From: Candidatus Hydrogenedentota bacterium
GTDB taxonomy: Bacteria; Hydrogenedentota; Hydrogenedentia; Hydrogenedentales; SLHB01
DNA: 49,382 nucleotides
Direction of reading: 5' to 3'
Assembly (NCBI GenBank): GCA_016209895.1
Contig: JACQVH010000225.1
Coordinates: 1 to 49,382, forward strand
The translations under genes were made by a program, and so were the position numbers. This document shows positions 33,729-41,905 of this stretch, one piece after another (within the stretch, counting starts at the first letter, position 1; the number at the start of each line of letters is the position of its first letter). The notes beneath the pieces were generated by a model. It was not told where the DNA came from. It searched no databases and was given only the letters and a program-made list of their open reading frames with translations.

Positions 33729-35201
33729 TCAGCGAAATTGCGAGGCCCAGTGTTCCATCCGCTGGTCTTCGTGTTTCATGCGCCAACGGAGGAGTGTTTG
33801 GCAGTAGTCGGCAACAACCGCAGCATACTCTGGCTGATCGGCGAGGTCTTTTCGCTCTTCGGGATCATGCTTGAGGTCGAAGAGGAGTGGCGGCATGTTC
33901 TCCAACCCGAATTGGACATACTTATACGAAGTGTCGCGAACGACCCATAGCACACACGAATCGGGGGCCGCGGCAGGCACGTCGCGCATCCGGTTTCGGA
34001 AATCGAACTCGAAGTGAATTCGCTTCTTGGGAGCGGCGTCGGGTGTGTCGCGGACAAGGCCCAACAGGCTTTGCCCTTGAAACCGGTCCGGAATCGGAAC
34101 ACCGAGAAAGTCGAGCATGGTCGGGGCGAAGTCAATGGATTCGCAGAGATAATCAAGGCTGCGACCGCGCATTGCGTCCGCGGCGCGAGTCGGCTCCCGA
34201 ATAATGAGCGGCACGCGCATCGTCTCATCGTAAAAGTGGGCCTTGTCGGAAAAGAAATGATCGCCCAGATACTCGCCATGGTCTGAAGTAAAGATGATGA
34301 GGGTGTCGTCCCACTGCGCCGTCTCATGTAGTGCCGTAAAGAGTCTTCCCAGGCATGTGTCGAGCTCCGTGATCATCGCATAGTAATTAGCTTGCGTCTC
34401 CCGCAAGTCGCGCTCCGAAACCAATGCCGGTTCTCGCCGCATGTGCCGGAGATAGGGATGATCGGTTTCCAATTCCTCCGGACAACGGTTCGGCGCCGGC
34501 ATCGCGGCGGGATCGTACATGTCGTTGTATGGCGCTGGCGCGATGCGGGGCGGATGCGGTTTGATGTAGTTCAGGCTGAGCACCCAACTTTTTCCCCTGC
34601 GCTTTGTTAAGTAATCAATCGCAACCGACGTGACAAATTGCGACTCGCTATCCTCGGCGCGGTAATAGGCCGGATACCGCAATGGCAAATGTTCTCCGGG
34701 ACCTTCCGCGGGGATATCTGGTTTATGGATGGTATCGTGAGTCAACAACCATTCGGGATAGCCCTTCCTGCGCAGCCAATCGAAATACTCCGGCGAGTCG
34801 TACTCATGATACAGCCGCGCGTCCAACCCCGGGAGGAAATTAGCATAAGACAGACCCGTCGTTCGTCGGTCGCCGACCGGGAGCATCCGCGGGTCCACGG
34901 CATAATCGTTGTAGCCGATGATGGCCGGCGCATATCCCACATCCCGAAGCACCTTGGCCACATTCTCCTCCGCGTCCATGAGCGGCGTCATGTTGTCCAC
35001 GGTCCGGGTCGAGCATTGGTAACGGCTCGTATATATGCACATCCGGCTCGGACCGCACGGGCACGCCTGCACAAAACAATTCGTGAACAACACGCCCGTT
35101 TGCGCCAGCGCGTCCAGATTCGGCGTTCGAATGATTGGATTCCCGGCGGCACCAACGCAATCCCAGCGATATTGATCGGCGATTATAAAGAGGACGTTCA
35201 T
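33729..35201 (-). CDS. sulfatase / alkaline-phosphatase superfamily hydrolase
   Basis: 490 residues. The N-terminus 'MNVLFIIADQYRWDCVGAAGN' carries the metal-binding Asp9 and lacks a signal peptide, so the enzyme is probably cytosolic. The formylglycine site is Cys49 in 'CGPSR', followed by 'MCIYTSRY'. 'TLIIFTSDHGEYLGDH' gives the second metal pair. It hydrolyses a sulfate, or possibly a phosphonate or phosphate, ester; the DQYRWDCVG form is common in choline-sulfatase and phosphonate-monoester-hydrolase-like members. Divergent from a large secreted protein gene (147 bp apart). Confidence 0.9.
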   Translation of the reverse strand: MNVLFIIADQYRWDCVGAAGNPIIRTPNLDALAQTGVLFTNCFVQACPCGPSRMCIYTSRYQCSTRTVDNMTPLMDAEENVAKVLRDVGYAPAIIGYNDYAVDPRMLPVGDRRTTGLSYANFLPGLDARLYHEYDSPEYFDWLRRKGYPEWLLTHDTIHKPDIPAEGPGEHLPLRYPAYYRAEDSESQFVTSVAIDYLTKRRGKSWVLSLNYIKPHPPRIAPAPYNDMYDPAAMPAPNRCPEELETDHPYLRHMRREPALVSERDLRETQANYYAMITELDTCLGRLFTALHETAQWDDTLIIFTSDHGEYLGDHFFSDKAHFYDETMRVPLIIREPTRAADAMRGRSLDYLCESIDFAPTMLDFLGVPIPDRFQGQSLLGLVRDTPDAAPKKRIHFEFDFRNRMRDVPAAAPDSCVLWVVRDTSYKYVQFGLENMPPLLFDLKHDPEERKDLADQPEYAAVVADYCQTLLRWRMKHEDQRMEHWASQFR

Positions 35202-35348
35202 GGACTCGGGTCTTGGGCTTCCAGACGATCTAAAGCATCCGACCCACGGGATTCAAGGTCGAGTGAGCCGCCCGTTCGGGCCACGAGCCGGGAAGATATC
35301 GGCGATTGTGACGGTTTGTCTAGAGAGGGCTGGACGGAGATTGTAGCC

Positions 35349-37808
35349 ATGAAAACCATTGTTGGGGGTCGAGGCGGTGGTACTGAGAGGCCCACCCGCC
35401 TTGTCGGGAACTTTCTGTTGCTGGCAACCACCTTCTATTTGACGGCTCTGCCGATGCCGGTCCGGGCGGAAGTAAGCTGGTCAATTCCAGCGCCGCTTAA
35501 CAGCAACGCAGACACCGACACGGGCTTCGATGATCTTTCCCATTTTGCCACAGACGGCGCCGGCACTTGGGTCGCGGTCTGGCAAAGTACCGAAACCCTG
35601 GGCGGCGCCATCGGATCAGATCTGGATATTCTCTTCGCGCGCTCCATGGACAATGGACTCACCTGGTCTTCACCGGCGCCATTGAACACGAACGCGGCCG
35701 GTGACGCGGGCGATGACACGGATGCGCGTGTCGCCACCGACGGAAGCGGCGTGTGGTTGGTGATTTGGACGAGTGGGGACAATCTCGGCGGCACCATCGG
35801 CACCGATAGCGACATCCTGTTTGCGCGCTCAGCCGACAACGGCGCGAACTGGTCAGCCCCCGCCCCTCTTAATACCAACGCCGCGACCGACGTCGCATTG
35901 GGCGGCGACCAACACCCGCACCTCACCACCGACCGCGCCGGGAATTGGGTAGTAGCTTGGGATTCAACCGAGAACGTCGGCGGCGCCATCGGCAACGATT
36001 TCGATATCCTATATGCGCGGTCATCTGACAATGGCGCTTCGTGGACGGCGCCGGCGGCTTTGAACTCGACGGCCACGACCGACAGCGCCGGCGACGAGCG
36101 ACCGGAGATTATTACGGACGGGGCCGGAAATTGGCTGGCGGCGTGGCGCAGTTCGTCCGGCACCTTCGGGTCCGATTTTGATATTCTTTGCGCCACGTCC
36201 ACCGACAAAGGGGCCAGTTGGAGTGGTGCATTCCCGTTGAACGACGACGCCCTCGGCGATTCCAAAGACGACACGGAGATTCATTTGGCAACCGATGGCG
36301 CGGGGACATGGGTCGCCGTCTGGCGACTTTTCCTCGGCGGCACCGGAATTGACACGGACTTGCTCTACGCCCGCTCCCAGAACAATGGTGTGATCTGGTC
36401 CAGCCCGATCATTCTGAACAGTAACGCTCTGTCGGACACCGGAAACGACGAACACCCCCGGGTGGCCACGGATGGTCGCCGGAATTGGGTAGTCGTCTGG
36501 GACTCGAACGATACCTTGGGCGGTACTATCGGGGGAGACAAGGATATCTTCTTTGTCCGGTCTACCGACAATGCCACCACCTTCAGCGACCCGACCCTCC
36601 TCAACATCAACGAACCGGACATAGCCGGTCTGGATAGTTTCCCCGAGGTAGCCAACGACGGTGCGAGCACCTGGCTCGCGGTGTGGCCGACACTCGAGAA
36701 TCTGGGCGGCGTGATTGGCTTTGACTCCGATATCGCCGTGGCGCGGACAGAATTTACCGGTACGTTACAGGGCCGAATCACCGATGCTGATACGGGGCTA
36801 CCGGTGGATTGCGCGACCCTACAGGCCATCGCATTCGCAGACATCAACTACCGCAAGGAGGGTTCCGGCTCGAACACTTGGTTCCGACTCGAAACGCTTG
36901 CCGCCGCCGATGCGGTCTACCATGCGGCAGTGACCGACCTCAACGGACAGTATCGGTTCGATGGTTTGCCGGAAGGCGATTACCGACTCGAGGTGTATGG
37001 CGTCGAACACGAGGGCGCCGTGCTGCAAACCGCGGTGGCCGGCGGCGCGATGACGGTCGAGGATATCGCGCTTGCCCCGCGTATTCTCGCGGGGGGCATC
37101 CGCGGCGGGGTCCGGGACGTGGACACGCTGACCGCGTTGGTCGGCGTGCGTATTGATGCCAAGATCAATGAGACCCTCGTGGCCACTACGTTTTCCTGCG
37201 GGACCGGCCGCTACTCCTTGAACGGACTCGTAACGAAGGGCAGCAAGGCCACGACCGTAGATTTGGACTTCACCGCGCCCGGATATTCGACCACGCAGAC
37301 CGCGGTTCCGCTCGAACCAGGACAAAACGGGGAGTCGAACGCGCGAATGGAAAAGGCCGGGATTTTCCCCGGTATCCTGACGGGCGTGGTCAGCGACGCC
37401 ATTGATGCCACTACGATCGAGAGCGCCCGCATTTCCATTTCCGGTCCGGGTGCCTTTGTTTCCATCACAGATGCGAACGGGGTCTACACGTTTCCCGCGC
37501 TGCCGGAAGGTCGCTTCACGGTGCACTCCAGCGCGTTGGGTTACCTTAGCCAGACCCTCTCTCAGGCGGTGCAAAACGGCTTCCAGACCACGGTGCTGAA
37601 CGTTGCCCTGACGCCGGAGAGCAATAATCCATTCGACATTGACGGCGCAGACGGCGTCAACGCCGTGGACGTGCAACTCGTCATCAACGCCGCTCTGGGT
37701 ATTGACATCGGGGGACTCAATGCCAATGTAGACGGCCAGAACGGGGTGAACGCGGTGGACGTACAACTGGTAATTAATGGCGCGCTAGGAATTGTAAAGA
37801 GTTTCTAA
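35349..37808 (+). CDS. secreted seven-repeat propeller protein with dockerin-like tail
   Basis: 819 residues from the ATG at 35349 (GGAG 9 bases upstream); the ORF track extends far upstream antisense to the sulfatase. The signal peptide ends near 'PMPVRAE'. Residues ~38-460 are seven tandem ~62-residue repeats of the form 'WS.PAPLN.NA..D...D..P..ATDGAGTWVAVW.S...LGG..G.D.DILFARS.DNG', reminiscent of BNR/sialidase blades and fitting a seven-bladed propeller. Three carboxypeptidase-regulatory/CNA-B-like repeats follow ('LQGRITDADTGLPV', 'GGIRGGVRDVDTLTALV', 'GILTGVVSDAIDATTIESA'). The end is a doubled dockerin-like motif: 'DIDGADGVNAVDVQLVINAALG', 'NVDGQNGVNAVDVQLVINGALG'. Role: surface binding or cell attachment (inference). 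Confidence 0.85.
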   Translation: MKTIVGGRGGGTERPTRLVGNFLLLATTFYLTALPMPVRAEVSWSIPAPLNSNADTDTGFDDLSHFATDGAGTWVAVWQSTETLGGAIGSDLDILFARSMDNGLTWSSPAPLNTNAAGDAGDDTDARVATDGSGVWLVIWTSGDNLGGTIGTDSDILFARSADNGANWSAPAPLNTNAATDVALGGDQHPHLTTDRAGNWVVAWDSTENVGGAIGNDFDILYARSSDNGASWTAPAALNSTATTDSAGDERPEIITDGAGNWLAAWRSSSGTFGSDFDILCATSTDKGASWSGAFPLNDDALGDSKDDTEIHLATDGAGTWVAVWRLFLGGTGIDTDLLYARSQNNGVIWSSPIILNSNALSDTGNDEHPRVATDGRRNWVVVWDSNDTLGGTIGGDKDIFFVRSTDNATTFSDPTLLNINEPDIAGLDSFPEVANDGASTWLAVWPTLENLGGVIGFDSDIAVARTEFTGTLQGRITDADTGLPVDCATLQAIAFADINYRKEGSGSNTWFRLETLAAADAVYHAAVTDLNGQYRFDGLPEGDYRLEVYGVEHEGAVLQTAVAGGAMTVEDIALAPRILAGGIRGGVRDVDTLTALVGVRIDAKINETLVATTFSCGTGRYSLNGLVTKGSKATTVDLDFTAPGYSTTQTAVPLEPGQNGESNARMEKAGIFPGILTGVVSDAIDATTIESARISISGPGAFVSITDANGVYTFPALPEGRFTVHSSALGYLSQTLSQAVQNGFQTTVLNVALTPESNNPFDIDGADGVNAVDVQLVINAALGIDIGGLNANVDGQNGVNAVDVQLVINGALGIVKSF

Positions 37809-37877
37809 CAAAACCGAGTCGCACGCCCAAACCCGTTCTTTCGTCCCGGCCGGGACTTGTTCCCTTCGCACCCAGAA

Positions 37878-37897
37878 ACCCAGCGATTCATCGCTGG
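37878..37897. terminator. perfect 9-bp stem hairpin
   Basis: CCCAGCGAT/ATCGCTGGG around TC, 70 bp after the stop of the propeller gene. It could terminate that transcript, though no U-run follows, so it may instead be a REP-like element. Confidence 0.4.
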
Positions 37898-38058
37898 GAC
37901 ACTGGCAACCAATCTGGCCCAAGCCCCGCAGGGGCGAAAGAGCCGCCGAGAAAAACGCGCTTTCCTCTAGGAGTTTTCATGAAGTAGACCCCACCTCCGA
38001 ATCGGGATACTTTCGCTCTGGACGCAGACCTCCGAGTACAAGTTACGAGCACTAGGCC

Positions 38059-38112
38059 CGATTACGAACCTCGATTGCGAATCTCGATTACGATTCCGAA
38101 ATCTCGATTGGT
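38059..38112. repeat. degenerate CGATTRCGA tandem repeat
   Basis: 'CGATTACGAACCTCGATTGC', then 'TCGATTACGATTCCG' and 'TCGATTGG' repeat an ~12-bp word, akin to the array at 30255. Confidence 0.5.
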
Positions 38113-38186
38113 TGGGGATTTTCGGAATAAACTCGACTAAGACACTTAGCGGTGAGATTTGCAATATGGTGCGGTGATTTCGGTTG

Positions 38187-38223
38187 AAAATAAGAGGCAG
38201 GGGCGCGGGGTGTCGCGCCCCTG
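38187..38223 (-). terminator. rho-independent terminator of SOD gene
   Basis: A 9-bp perfect stem, CAGGGGCGC (38198-38206) and GCGCCCCTG (38215-38223), with an 8-base loop. On the minus strand it is followed by U-rich 'TCTTATTTTC' and lies 25 bp after the SOD stop. Confidence 0.75.
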
Positions 38224-38247
38224 CGGTACGGGGAGGGGATGGAGGGA

Positions 38248-38994
38248 TTAAGGCTTCAGGGCCGCGTATAACTCGGCCACTTTGTCCCAGTTAACAACAT
38301 TCCACCACGCAGTGATGTAATCCGGCCGGCGGTTCTGGTACTTCAGATAATACGCGTGCTCCCACACATCTAAACCAAGAATGGGCGTCAAACCTTCCAT
38401 ATACGGCGAATCCTGGTTTGCCGTGCTCTTCGCCACCAACTTCCCGCCACCATCCACGCAGAGCCACGACCAGCCGCTGCCAAAACGGGTCACACCGTTC
38501 TTCGTAAAAGTCTCTTTGAACGTGGCAAAACTCCCGAACGTAGATTTAATGGCCTCCGACAATGCGCCCTTGGGCTCGCCGCCCTTATTCGGTCCCATGA
38601 TCTGCCAGAACAAAGAATGATTGGCGTGGCCGCCGGCATTGTTAGTGAGCACTTGCCGTTTAGCCTCCGGCACGTCCTTGATATTCTTGAGCAATTCCTC
38701 AACCTTCATCTTGGCCAAGTCCGGAAGGTCTTTAAGGGCGTCGTTCGCGTTGTTGATATAGGCCTGGTGATGCTTGGTGCGATGGATTTCCATCGTCATC
38801 ACGTCAATATGTGGTTCCAGAGCCTCATTGGGATAGGGTAACGACGGCAGTTCATAGGGCATGGTTCCAACTCCTTCCTTCTTCTCCTCAGGCTTCGCTT
38901 CTGCGCCCTGGACTGCGGCTACCGGCATCAACGTCCATCCCGCTGCCCCGACGCTTACTCCTGTAAGAAAAACTCTTCGGCTGATTCGTCTCAT
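38248..38994 (-). CDS. sodA: Mn-type superoxide dismutase, Tat-exported
   Basis: 248 residues, about 45 longer than a cytosolic enzyme because of a twin-arginine signal ('[30 protein letters not shown]'). Metal ligands sit in '[10 protein letters not shown]', '[10 protein letters not shown]', and '[10 protein letters not shown]' (Asp and His). '[10 protein letters not shown]' and the Gln of 'STANQDSP' are Mn-type markers rather than Fe-type, although cambialistic use is possible. It dismutes superoxide outside the cytoplasm. Standalone gene with its own terminator; no neighbour suggests a pathway. Confidence 0.95.
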   Translation of the reverse strand: MRRISRRVFLTGVSVGAAGWTLMPVAAVQGAEAKPEEKKEGVGTMPYELPSLPYPNEALEPHIDVMTMEIHRTKHHQAYINNANDALKDLPDLAKMKVEELLKNIKDVPEAKRQVLTNNAGGHANHSLFWQIMGPNKGGEPKGALSEAIKSTFGSFATFKETFTKNGVTRFGSGWSWLCVDGGGKLVAKSTANQDSPYMEGLTPILGLDVWEHAYYLKYQNRRPDYITAWWNVVNWDKVAELYAALKP

Positions 38995-39071
38995 TCCTCG
39001 ACCCCATGGTCTCTAGCAGTACACGGTCATTTGCTTCATAACATCATGGCCACCCATTTGATTCCTCACGT

Positions 39072-39093
39072 CGAGGGAACTCACCCTCCCTCG
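39072..39093. other. 7-bp stem-loop upstream of SOD
   Basis: CGAGGGA/TCCCTCG with an 8-base loop, ~80 bp upstream of the SOD start. No U-run. It may be part of the SOD leader or an operator; function unknown. The rest of 38995-39284 shows nothing I can name. Confidence 0.3.
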
Positions 39094-39284
39094 TCAGACC
39101 TGCCGCATCCAGACAACTCCGACACCTCCAACCCGAGTAACGCACACCGGAAGGAAATAACGCTGCTCCCGCCGATGGTTTATTCCTGAAATCTCAAACG
39201 TTGATCCGGCAGGTTTTATTGCCTTGGGGGCGCGCTACGAGAAATAGGTACAGAACTCTGGTACGATGGAGTGAGGAGATTTCG

Positions 39285-39581
39285 ATGGGCCAAGTCGTCA
39301 AAGTAGCGGAAATAAGAGATATTCCGGAAGGAAAATGCATTACCTTTGAGCACGGGTACGAACGAATCGCCGTGTATCGCGTCAATGGAAGTTACTACGC
39401 CATCGGGGACACCTGTCCGCACGCCGGCGGACCGCTCTCCGAGGGGTTTCTGGACGGAACGACCCTGACCTGCCCGTGGCACGGCTGGAGCTTCGATTTA
39501 TGCACGGACGCCGGTGACGATGGCGCGTGCCGCTACAAAGTCCGGATTGAAGGCGAAGACATTAAAGTCGAACTACCGTAA
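39285..39581 (+). CDS. Rieske [2Fe-2S] ferredoxin-like protein
   Basis: 98 residues from the ATG at 39285 ('GAGGAG' 7 bases upstream). The cluster ligands are Cys44-x-His46 ('TCPHAGGPLSEG') and Cys63-xx-His66 ('TCPWHGWSFDL'). Size and 'CPHAGGPLSEGFLDGTTLTCPWHGW' match NirD-like or ring-hydroxylating-dioxygenase ferredoxin subunits, an electron carrier. No oxygenase or nitrite reductase partner is in the window. Confidence 0.93.
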   Translation: MGQVVKVAEIRDIPEGKCITFEHGYERIAVYRVNGSYYAIGDTCPHAGGPLSEGFLDGTTLTCPWHGWSFDLCTDAGDDGACRYKVRIEGEDIKVELP

Positions 39582-39628
39582 CCCCCTCACGCGTCCCTTC
39601 CACCGCAGCCCCACGGCAAACCTATCCT

Positions 39629-39659
39629 GGGAGGGCGCACGTCCTCGCGTGCCCTCCCT
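39629..39659. terminator. bidirectional hairpin between convergent genes
   Basis: GGGAGGGCGCACG pairs with CGTGCCCTCCC with one bulged base. It lies between the Rieske and crotonase stops. Part of it (39628-39644) repeats at 11595-11611 with one mismatch. Confidence 0.5.
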
Positions 39660-39684
39660 ATTCGGCGACGAGGTCGTGGTCGCG

Positions 39685-40473
39685 TCAGAATTTCGGGTGG
39701 CGTTTTTCGAGGTAGGACATGACGCCTTCGCGGTGTTCGGGGCCGAGGAGGCTTATGGCCTGGAGATCGGCTTCGAGTTCGAGGGCGTCACGGAAGGTCG
39801 AATGCATGGCGTTGCGTATTCCACGCTTGATCATGCCGATCGCTTTGGGTGGGCCGGCGGCGAAGCGTGCCGCGCGGGATTCGGCGGCGCTTACTAGTTG
39901 GTCGTGGGGCACAACTTGGTCTACGATACCCAGGCGAAGCGCTTCATCAGCGGAGACGGGGTCGCCCAACGCCAGCAACTCGAATGCCTTGGCCGGACCG
40001 ACCAACCTGGACAGCAGAAAAGTGGAGCCGGCGTCCGAACTGAGTCCGCGATGTACAAAGGCCCACGTGAACTTCGCTTGATCCGATGCGATCCGGAGGT
40101 CACACGCCAGAGCGATGTTGCAACCTGCGCCCACGGCGGGTCCGTTGACGGCCGCGATCGTGGGTTTTTCGATTTCGTAAAGCCGGTCTACCGTGCGATG
40201 AAACGTCTGAACGATTTCCCGCGCCCAAGTCGGGTCGGGCTGTTCCGCAGTCAGCGCCTTGGCCATCTCCTTGACATCGCCGCCCGCGCAGAAGGCTGGG
40301 CCGCGTCCAGTCAATATGATAGCTCGTACTTCGGAATCGGCAACGGCGTCGTTTAGTGCGTCCCAAAGATCATTTGTGGTGGTGGGGATTCGGATGGCAT
40401 TGCGCGCTTCGGGGCGGTTCAGTTCGATCCAAAGGACACGTTGCTTCTTGGTGACCACAATATCCTGGGGCAT
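39685..40473 (-). CDS. enoyl-CoA hydratase/isomerase family, PaaG-like
   Basis: 262 residues of the crotonase fold. The oxyanion-hole segment 'AFCAGGDVKEMAKAL' and 'GPAVGAGCNIALACDLRIASDQAKFTWAFVHRGLSSDAGSTFLLSRLVG' are clear. Both glutamates used by true hydratases are replaced (Asn in 'GAGCN', Phe in 'TWAFVHRG'). The Asp of 'SSDAGS' sits where PaaG-type epoxyphenylacetyl-CoA isomerase has its catalytic Asp. An isomerase or lyase is therefore more likely than a hydratase. No other phenylacetate or fatty-acid genes are adjacent. Confidence 0.85.
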   Translation of the reverse strand: MPQDIVVTKKQRVLWIELNRPEARNAIRIPTTTNDLWDALNDAVADSEVRAIILTGRGPAFCAGGDVKEMAKALTAEQPDPTWAREIVQTFHRTVDRLYEIEKPTIAAVNGPAVGAGCNIALACDLRIASDQAKFTWAFVHRGLSSDAGSTFLLSRLVGPAKAFELLALGDPVSADEALRLGIVDQVVPHDQLVSAAESRAARFAAGPPKAIGMIKRGIRNAMHSTFRDALELEADLQAISLLGPEHREGVMSYLEKRHPKF

Positions 40474-40536
40474 CGTCAGTTCTCCTTCTTATGTACGGCC
40501 CGCCGCGTCATTTCAAACTCCTTCCCTCGGTCGTTA

Positions 40537-41253
40537 CTATAGCACGATCAGGAAGAGGATCAATTCGAGTTCGATGATGAGGTGGGCCAGGAACGGCAAG
40601 AGGACGTTCCGGCGGGTCATGGTCCAGCGGGTCGCAACTACGGAGAACAGGACCATGCCCAATGTTTCGGGCCAAGGTTTTTGCACGTGGTAGGCGCCCT
40701 CGATGAGGGGTACGAGCAGCCAGCCGAAGCGCGGCCACTTTGCCTGGACACTAGTCACTAACACGTAGCGATGCAGGAATTCCCAGCCTGGAAGCCAGGA
40801 ACAGGTCCAAATTAGCAGCCGAAGGCCTTCCGTCAATTTGAGAGATAACGGCGCGGCGCCGAGGCTGGGATAGGTTTCCCGCAGAGTTGGCACGAAGCCA
40901 ATTAGCGATATTGCTGCGACCCCGGCTGCCATCAGCCCGGCCAATATCCCGAAGTCCAGGGTTTTCCACCGCTGGAAGGTGAAGTAACCCCGGTCGAGAT
41001 GCCGGTGGATGAGTATTAGCGGGATGATCAACCAGCCCAGGAACTTGAGTAGGTCGAAGCCGATCGCGGTTCGCCAGCGGAAGACGCTCCAATCAATCCC
41101 GAATTGGATACGATGGGTTGCGAGCGTATCCACCGTATGTACGAGGACGATGTAGGCGAGGACTAGTGCCGGACCTATTGTCCACAATCGCTGCGACGTG
41201 GCAGGGCGCGCCTCCTTTTCTGCAGGGTCCGTCGCGGCGGGTTCACCGGGCAA
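40537..41253 (-). CDS. CPBP/CAAX-type intramembrane protease-like protein
   Basis: 238 residues with about six membrane helices. Motifs of the CPBP family are present but altered: 'WEFLHR' stands for EExxxR (only one Glu), 'EGAYH' for FxxxH, and 'HLIIE' for the final His box. It may be an active glutamic-type protease or a scaffold. The TTG start is supported by 'GGAAGGA' upstream and an 11-bp overlap with nth. It is the last gene of the hsp20-lon-polX-nth run. Confidence 0.7.
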   Translation of the reverse strand: MPGEPAATDPAEKEARPATSQRLWTIGPALVLAYIVLVHTVDTLATHRIQFGIDWSVFRWRTAIGFDLLKFLGWLIIPLILIHRHLDRGYFTFQRWKTLDFGILAGLMAAGVAAISLIGFVPTLRETYPSLGAAPLSLKLTEGLRLLIWTCSWLPGWEFLHRYVLVTSVQAKWPRFGWLLVPLIEGAYHVQKPWPETLGMVLFSVVATRWTMTRRNVLLPFLAHLIIELELILFLIVL

Positions 41254-41905
41254 TGCGTTTTCCTTCCGCGGACTTTGGAAATGGGCAGAGGTCGGCGACG
41301 CAGCATTGGGAGCACTTGGGTGCGCGGGCCTCGCAGATAGTCCGGCCGTGGAAGACGAGAGAGTGCGAGAACATCGTCCAGTCCTCGCGGGGCACGAGCT
41401 TCATCAAGTCCTGTTCAATCTTATCGGGATCGATGTGCTTGCTGAAAGCCAGGCGGTTGCTGAGGCGGCGGCAGTGCGTGTCTACGATGATTCCGGCAGT
41501 GTGGTAGCATTCCCCGAGGATGACGTTCGCCGTCTTTCGTCCGACGCCGTTCAGCTTGAGCAAACCTTCCATCGTATTCGGAACTTGGCCGCCGAACAGG
41601 TCGAGCATCGTGCGGCAAGTCTTGACGATACTCCGGGCCTTCATTCGATAGAAACCGCAAGACCGAATTTCCTCTTCCAATTGCGGGATGGGGGCGTTGA
41701 AGTAATCTTGCGGTTTTCGGTATTTCTTGAAAAGCGATTCCGTGACGATGTTCACGCGCTCGTCGGTGCACTGCGCGGCCAGGATGGTGGCGACGAGTAA
41801 TTCCAGTGGCGTCTCGAAATTCAGCGTGCAGCGGGCTTTCGGATAAGCTTTTCGCAGACGCTTGTAGACTTCGGCGGCGCGGGATCGGTTTTCGGCGCCG
41901 GTCAT
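41243..41905 (-). CDS. nth: endonuclease III
   Basis: 220 residues from the ATG at 41905, which overlaps the polX stop (ATGA); the ORF-track TTG start is 14 codons earlier. Helix-hairpin-helix 'LLKLNGVGRKTANVI' carries the catalytic Lys, 'IIVDTHCRRLSNRL' the catalytic Asp, and 'CEARAPKCSQCCVADLC' (C-x6-C-x2-C-x5-C) the 4Fe-4S loop. It removes oxidised pyrimidines and nicks the abasic site in base-excision repair. Pairing with PolX makes a glycosylase-plus-gap-filling module. Confidence 0.96.
   Translation of the reverse strand: MTGAENRSRAAEVYKRLRKAYPKARCTLNFETPLELLVATILAAQCTDERVNIVTESLFKKYRKPQDYFNAPIPQLEEEIRSCGFYRMKARSIVKTCRTMLDLFGGQVPNTMEGLLKLNGVGRKTANVILGECYHTAGIIVDTHCRRLSNRLAFSKHIDPDKIEQDLMKLVPREDWTMFSHSLVFHGRTICEARAPKCSQCCVADLCPFPKSAEGKRIAR

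Larger units (their letters stand above)
37809..38247. other. intergenic with hairpins and repeats
   Basis: 438 bp between convergent genes. It contains the perfect palindrome CCCAGCGAT-TC-ATCGCTGGG (37878-37897), GCCCC-GCA-GGGGC (37923-37935), a CGATTRCGA simple repeat (38059-38112) and the SOD terminator. No ORF is supported. Confidence 0.6.

Noticed and set aside
34638-35348. Upstream part of the 1056-residue ORF
   Set aside because: It is antisense to the sulfatase; a signal peptide and ribosome-binding site mark the real start at 35349.
36819-37766. 315-residue minus ORF opposite the propeller gene
   Set aside because: Shadow of the repeat-encoding strand with no recognisable domain.
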